From Elysia chlorotica (taxonomy: Eukaryota > Mollusca > Gastropoda > Plakobranchidae): a stretch of DNA of 64,000 bases. The stretch spans positions 135,441-199,440 of the forward strand of contig RQTK01000074.1 of NCBI GenBank assembly GCA_003991915.1. The letters are read 5' to 3'. Within the stretch, counting starts at the first letter, position 1; each line of letters starts with the position of its first letter. Below, piece by piece: positions 62,647-64,000 of this stretch. Below the pieces are notes generated by a model that did no database searches, was not told the origin of the DNA, and worked only from the letters and a program-made list of their open reading frames with translations. The translations under genes were made by a program, and so were the position numbers.

Positions 62647-62941
62647 CGCTAGTCGGGCTACCAACTGAGCACGTACCTGTTCTGGCGGAAGGCCGGGCGG
62701 GACCCAGGCAAACTCCTCCAGTGGACAGCCGCTGTCGTCGTCAGACGTGGAGTTCCGCCTCTTGCAGTTAGTGCTGCTGTTGTTGTTGATGTTGTTGTTG
62801 TTATTGTTGTTGTTGCTGGGAGCGGAGGAGCTGGCGTGGCCGCCCCCAATCCGCCCCGCCCCCAGAGCCCCGGAGTCGGGTCCGTCGCCCAGGTTCATGT
62901 CATGGACTTCTGGAGGACACTTGCAGTGCCGGCAGATTTTC
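27130..62941 (-). CDS. prickle: Prickle planar cell polarity protein (PET, three LIM), partial
   Basis: This is a cytoplasmic core planar-polarity protein that acts at the membrane with Vang/Van Gogh. Exons on the minus strand: 62677-62941, 36344-36595, 30491-30709 and 27130-29127. All phases agree. The N-terminal part has [17 protein letters not shown], a poly-Asn tract and the family signature [23 protein letters not shown] follows ([38 protein letters not shown]). LIM1 has [24 protein letters not shown] and CAACDE; LIM2 has [34 protein letters not shown]3 has [20 protein letters not shown]. The long tail is rich in Ser, His and Gln and keeps FSMPDLS and [16 protein letters not shown]. It ends in the CaaX box CVLQ, predicted to be prenylated. 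At least 910 residues are visible. Upstream exons lie beyond 62941. PRICKLE1 versus PRICKLE2 is not meaningful here; invertebrates usually have one or a few copies. Confidence 0.97.
29453..29515 (-). pseudogene. Older relic of the prickle LIM1 exon
   Basis: GAGCAGCTCGGC, then GGGGTGGAAG and CTCCACCAG match the LIM1 exon in order, with an internal deletion and several substitutions. Surrounding sequence (29195-29450) also resembles the two younger intron copies, so this is a third and most decayed unit of the array. Confidence 0.6.
29966..30090 (-). pseudogene. Broken duplicate of the prickle LIM1 exon
   Basis: About 110 bases nearly identical to the 3' half of the LIM1 exon ([20 protein letters not shown] to AACDE) with the same donor (GAG|GTAGGT). 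The 5' half and any good acceptor are missing; the frame upstream reads only SKSI. Flanking intron was copied as well, so the duplicated block is roughly 29563-30080 against 30160-30597. Confidence 0.85.
30491..30709 (-). CDS. prickle: prickle LIM1 exon
   Basis: 219 bases, phase 0 at both ends, acceptor TGTCCACAG, donor GAG|GTAGGT. The first zinc pair is split by the intron: CYQ ends the PET exon and C-GHE begins this one. Encodes [40 protein letters not shown] and RCAACDE. An insertion ([10 protein letters not shown]) precedes CWH compared with vertebrate Prickle. Confidence 0.95.
30735..31160 (-). repeat. SINE with tail expanded to a pentamer array
   Basis: From 30735 to about 30985 the sequence is TTGGG/TTGAG pentamers. 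It runs without break into the SINE tail and body at 30985-31160 (TATAGGCTATATTGTGGATG, CACCGACCCAACCAGTCGG). On the minus strand this is body followed by a hugely lengthened (CCAAC/TCAAC)n tail. Confidence 0.8.
32264..32507 (+). repeat. Dispersed ~245-base repeat, copy 1
   Basis: Shares ATCATGGGCACAA, GTGCTGACGTGCCGTAA, TATAATGCATTA and CTCAGCGCCTA in order with the copy at 34911-35160 and the end of one at 51643-51715. No coding capacity or terminal repeats recognised; an unclassified short element. Confidence 0.75.
34911..35160 (+). repeat. Dispersed ~245-base repeat, copy 2
   Basis: Diverged from copy 1 by substitutions and small indels along its whole length, so these are separate insertions or an old duplication rather than a recent event. 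Confidence 0.75.
36344..36595 (-). CDS. prickle: prickle PET domain exon
   Basis: 252 bases, phase 0 at both ends, acceptor CTCCCGCAG, donor CAG|GTGAGC. Encodes [20 protein letters not shown] through [20 protein letters not shown] and ends GAPSGCYQ, which supplies the first Cys of LIM1. Confidence 0.96.
38870..39255. repeat. Diverged direct duplication around a CT tract
   Basis: ATTTTAAATCTCTATGTCC, CATCTGCATCTTTCTATAT and CACCTGTATTTGCGTTTC occur in the same order at 38888-39010 and 39135-39240, separated by a (CT)n run at 39025-39070. Confidence 0.8.
41966..42410. repeat. 55-base minisatellite, about eight copies
   Basis: Units of 55 bases built from TTTTTTCTCCATATCCTTCC, AATTCTCCCAATCTACC and TTCCTCTTTCCTTTCATC. 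The unit is pyrimidine-rich and stop-poor, so long Phe/Ser/Pro frames run through it; these are not genes. Confidence 0.93.
44116..44243 (-). mobile_element. SINE insertion with target-site duplication
   Basis: A 128-base 3' part of the SINE family flanked by CTCATTGG at 44108-44115 and 44244-44251. The flanks continue one another when the insert is removed: GATCGCTCATTGG then CTCCGT. A related sequence without the insert lies at 46728-46740 (GATCGCTCATTGGTGCCG). Confidence 0.82.
45158..45290 (+). repeat. tRNA-like SINE fragment, second family
   Basis: GGTACCTCAGTAGGTGACGC resembles an A box and GATTCGAATCTC a B box. It is followed by a non-tRNA body (CCTCCAGAAAACCTAGGGGG). It lacks the folding expected of a functional tRNA. 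Similar B boxes, in either orientation, occur at about 25440, 48535, 54630 and 57680. Confidence 0.55.
46106..46201 (-). other. Possible small exon inside the prickle intron
   Basis: A 96-base GC-rich stretch, open on the minus strand in phase 0 at both ends, with donor AAG|GTGAGT and acceptor GTGTGTTAG. It would encode [20 protein letters not shown] and [12 protein letters not shown], a basic Ser-rich peptide. Included in prickle it would split the PET region, so an alternative first exon or chance are both possible. The plus strand also has a good acceptor (CCCATCACAG) at 46130. Confidence 0.2.
46243..46300. repeat. (CTAT)n microsatellite
   Basis: About fourteen CTAT units. Confidence 0.97.
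49437..49535. repeat. (GATA)n microsatellite
   Basis: About 24 GATA units, preceded by a purine-rich low-complexity stretch from 49260. Confidence 0.97.
49847..50265. repeat. Tandem repeat of about 175-180 bases, two and a half copies
   Basis: Starts near 49847, 50026 and 50198. Units share GAACAGCATTCTCTCAAC, ACAACCAGGGAGTTTCTTT and ATTCTCTAATCTCACTCTCA. Confidence 0.85.
50704..51642. other. Assembly gap (939 N)
   Basis: The N run begins inside a (CT)n tract and ends inside a copy of the dispersed 245-base repeat (51643-51715), so the assembly probably broke on repeats. Confidence 0.99.
51643..51715 (+). repeat. Dispersed ~245-base repeat, copy 3 (truncated by gap)
   Basis: Shares the final 70 bases of the copies at 32264 and 34911 (TATAATGCATTAACTGTCTT, ATCATGGGCACAACAT, GCTGACGTGCCGTAAAA). 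Confidence 0.75.
51950..52065 (-). repeat. SINE fragment
   Basis: Decayed member of the family at 14137: AAAGTCCAATGTCAGCACTT, ACGTCTGACAATATTATGTG, CTGCCATACATGACAGAG. The tail and head are lost. Confidence 0.65.
52144..52290. repeat. (GAT)n microsatellite
   Basis: About 45 GAT/ATG units, interrupted once near 52200. Confidence 0.97.
52739..52905. repeat. Tandem duplication, 86-base unit
   Basis: Two near-identical copies (52739-52824 and 52825-52905) sharing TGGTGATGGAGAAGGATAAA and AGAGAACAATTTGCTGCGAG. Confidence 0.9.
54070..54425. repeat. Tandem duplication of about 175 bases
   Basis: Two copies sharing TTACATGTTACAAGACTTAG, GGCTTGCTGGCTAGCCTGGC and CCTCAATATCGGTGAT, with a few substitutions. 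Confidence 0.9.
55197..55345. repeat. (GAT)n followed by GAG/GAA tract
   Basis: About 31 GAT units run into a GAG/GAA stretch. A 140-codon frame (54990-55445) with poly-Asp then poly-Glu passes through it. The frame lacks an early ATG and has no flanking splice evidence, so I leave it as repeat. Confidence 0.9.
56796..57330. repeat. Tandem duplication, 280-base unit
   Basis: Two copies starting at 56796 and 57076, nearly identical over GTGTAGGACTTGGCCGGGCC, TACAATAATTTATCATCTCG and ATCAGGCCATCCCAGCCTGT. Frames across both copies (for example 56808-57353) lack any known domain. Confidence 0.93.
60201..60650 (+). repeat. 112-113-base tandem array carrying four splice acceptors
   Basis: Units start at 60201, 60314, 60426 and 60539. 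Each holds GGTACTTCCAAATAGTTCTA, TATGGCGCCATTGCAC and a final pyrimidine tract with CTTCCAGATCTCT, a plausible 3' splice site. The last unit runs directly into the integrin-like PSI exon. Confidence 0.93.
60640..60982 (+). CDS. Integrin-like exon: PSI and first hybrid part
   Basis: 343 bases, acceptor TTTCTTCCAG, donor ACAAG|GTAGGT. GC-rich, unlike the AT-rich repeats before it. It enters in phase 1, so at least one 5' coding exon is required. Confidence 0.8.
60640..62213 (+). CDS. Integrin-beta-like protein lacking the betaI domain, partial
   Basis: Integrin beta subunits pair with alpha subunits at the cell surface. Here two exons, 60640-60982 and 61205-62213, join in phase (ARSARTR-LIVRG). 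Modules in order: a PSI-like Cys cluster ([13 protein letters not shown]); the first hybrid strand ([20 protein letters not shown], compare the family's TPQ...VRLRPG...F); a Gly/Arg-rich linker of about 85 residues; the second hybrid part ([33 protein letters not shown]); and I-EGF repeats with [50 protein letters not shown] and [15 protein letters not shown]. It stops at TAG 62211-62213 ([11 protein letters not shown]), where integrins would begin the beta-tail. The betaI domain with its DxSxS metal site, the transmembrane helix and the NPxY tail are absent. The signal-peptide exon upstream was not found. It lies antisense within a prickle intron. Likely secreted if the missing 5' exon encodes a signal peptide. 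Confidence 0.82.
61205..62213 (+). CDS. Integrin-like exon: linker, second hybrid part, I-EGF repeats
   Basis: 1009 bases after acceptor ACATCCCCAG. Very GC-rich. Bases 61310-61440 in the coding frame give a low-complexity Gly/Arg stretch; another frame there is also open ([20 protein letters not shown]), so a small frameshift or hidden intron in the linker cannot be excluded. From about 61455 the integrin match is clear to the stop. Confidence 0.82.
62406..62411 (+). promoter_or_regulatory. Polyadenylation signal of the integrin-like gene
   Basis: AATAAA 193 bases after the stop, followed by T/GT-rich sequence (GTGTTTTATTATTTTTG). Its position between the stop and the prickle N-terminal exon (62677) supports a real 3' end here. 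Confidence 0.6.
62610..62642. repeat. (CA)n microsatellite
   Basis: About 16 CA units just downstream of the donor of the prickle N-terminal exon. Confidence 0.95.
62677..62941 (-). CDS. prickle: prickle N-terminal exon
   Basis: 265 bases, acceptor TCCTCCCCAG, donor CAG|GTACGT. It enters in phase 2 and leaves in phase 0. Encodes [14 protein letters not shown], a Gly/Ser stretch, a tract of about 14 Asn, [20 protein letters not shown] and VPPGLPPEQ, joining in register with VHLYFSG of the PET exon 26 kb away. Confidence 0.93.
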
Positions 62942-64000
62942 CTGGGGAGGACACACAAAAAACAGCTCGATATTACTACTTGACGCACACCGCCATGATA
63001 AACATTTTATTGAATGACATTAGTTATGTATGATTATGTATCTACTGTTGTCTGAGAGGCGAACACAATACAATTATTTACCACATTGACCAAAATGTGT
63101 ACCCCCCTCTACTCTAATAAGAGAGTACTTTGCTTTTTCCGACCAGCTGCTGAGTAGAGAAGACCAAGGCCTGATCCCCCGGTTTAGAAATGCACCAAAA
63201 AAAAATGAACTAGCATATTAGTTAAGCGGTCTGTATGATTGAAGCGCCATGTACACAATCACGCCTAATTTGAAATCGAAATGTACCACATTTTCAAACA
63301 CGATTCGGAATTGCAATGGTGCAGGCAGGATATTTTATTGCATCGAAATAAACAGTTTCAAGATTCTAATATCCCCATCACATATATACTCCCATCTCTT
63401 TCACTGCTTCATCAGCAATGAAGTAAGTCAGGTACAAACAACTAAACCCGAGATTCTCACCTCCACAGGCCCAGAGGGAGGGCGACCTCCAGGTAGTCAC
63501 AGTAATACATGACCAATCACGTGACCTGCCTAGGTGGGCACTGGCCTAGGATGTCCTAGGCACTAGCCCAAGGCCACTAGCCGGCAGCCGCGTGAAACCG
63601 GCACAATCTGATAGTCCCACATGCTTTATGAATAAAACAGAATGGGGCAGAATGATGCCGTGATCGAAATGGTACACAGTCTAATCCTTAGGATAACGCC
63701 AGCGTTTCCCAAGTCGATCTTGAGGAGACACAACGAAAACAATGACTATGTGCAAAATGGATTCATAATTATAAGGTTGATGAATTATGTTTCGGGGGAT
63801 CTAGTTGATTGAAAAATAAATTTGAGAAATGTAGACCCCGCAATGTCCACGAAACAGCACTTTAGATGGCCACCACAATAACTTCTCTACCGTAACGGTT
63901 ACATTCGTTTGCTCATCACCAGCTCTACAGTTTCCTATCCACAGCACTGTGTACTATCCCCCCCCCCCCCCCCCCCCCTCCCCTGCTTTGGTGACATAAA
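62942..64000. other. prickle intron upstream of the N-terminal exon
   Basis: No exon is seen. Contains a poly-C tract at about 63959-63978. The prickle frame enters the exon at 62941 in phase 2, so more coding sequence must lie beyond the window. Confidence 0.6.

Overview
The window is eukaryotic nuclear DNA. Its genes are split by many GT-AG introns, coding density is low, there are two assembly gaps (12239-12726 and 50704-51642), and microsatellites, minisatellites and SINE-like repeats are very common. The gene set (a Prickle planar-polarity protein, a KLHL10-type BTB-kelch protein, an integrin-beta relative) is animal. The repeat-rich style suggests a lophotrochozoan, perhaps a mollusc; that assignment is inference.

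Layout. (1) 1767-5377, minus strand: three or four exons of an acidic protein I do not recognise, interrupted by a large AACC-type minisatellite. (2) 5378-7577: intergenic, with a possible small two-exon gene at 6014-6683. (3) 7583-18325, plus strand: an essentially complete KLHL10 orthologue (BTB, BACK, kelch propeller), a CUL3 adaptor family known from male germ cells. One kelch exon lies in the first gap. (4) 18326-27129: AT-rich, gene-poor sequence that probably holds the 3' UTRs of KLHL10 and, on the other strand, prickle. (5) 27130-62941, minus strand: prickle, with exons for the N-terminal region, PET domain, LIM1, and LIM2-LIM3 plus the C-terminal tail ending in a CaaX box. Its upstream exons lie beyond the window. 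(6) The 26 kb prickle intron (36596-62676) is full of repeats and contains a plus-strand integrin-beta-like gene (60640-62213) in antisense orientation. That gene keeps the PSI, hybrid and I-EGF modules but has no betaI (ligand-binding) domain, no beta-tail and no transmembrane segment.

The most interesting theme is tandem duplication across exon edges. The KLHL10 exon at 16228 has an 88-base frame-shifting copy of its splice acceptor and a copied 3' half. The prickle LIM1 exon has two broken copies in the next intron. The integrin-like PSI exon lies behind four copies of its own splice acceptor. The unrecognised gene has two related exon ends. The betaI-less integrin-like protein is the best candidate for a previously undescribed component.

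A second theme is a tRNA-derived SINE with a TCAAC-type pentamer tail. One copy has clear target-site duplications, and in another the tail appears to have grown into a 250-base array.
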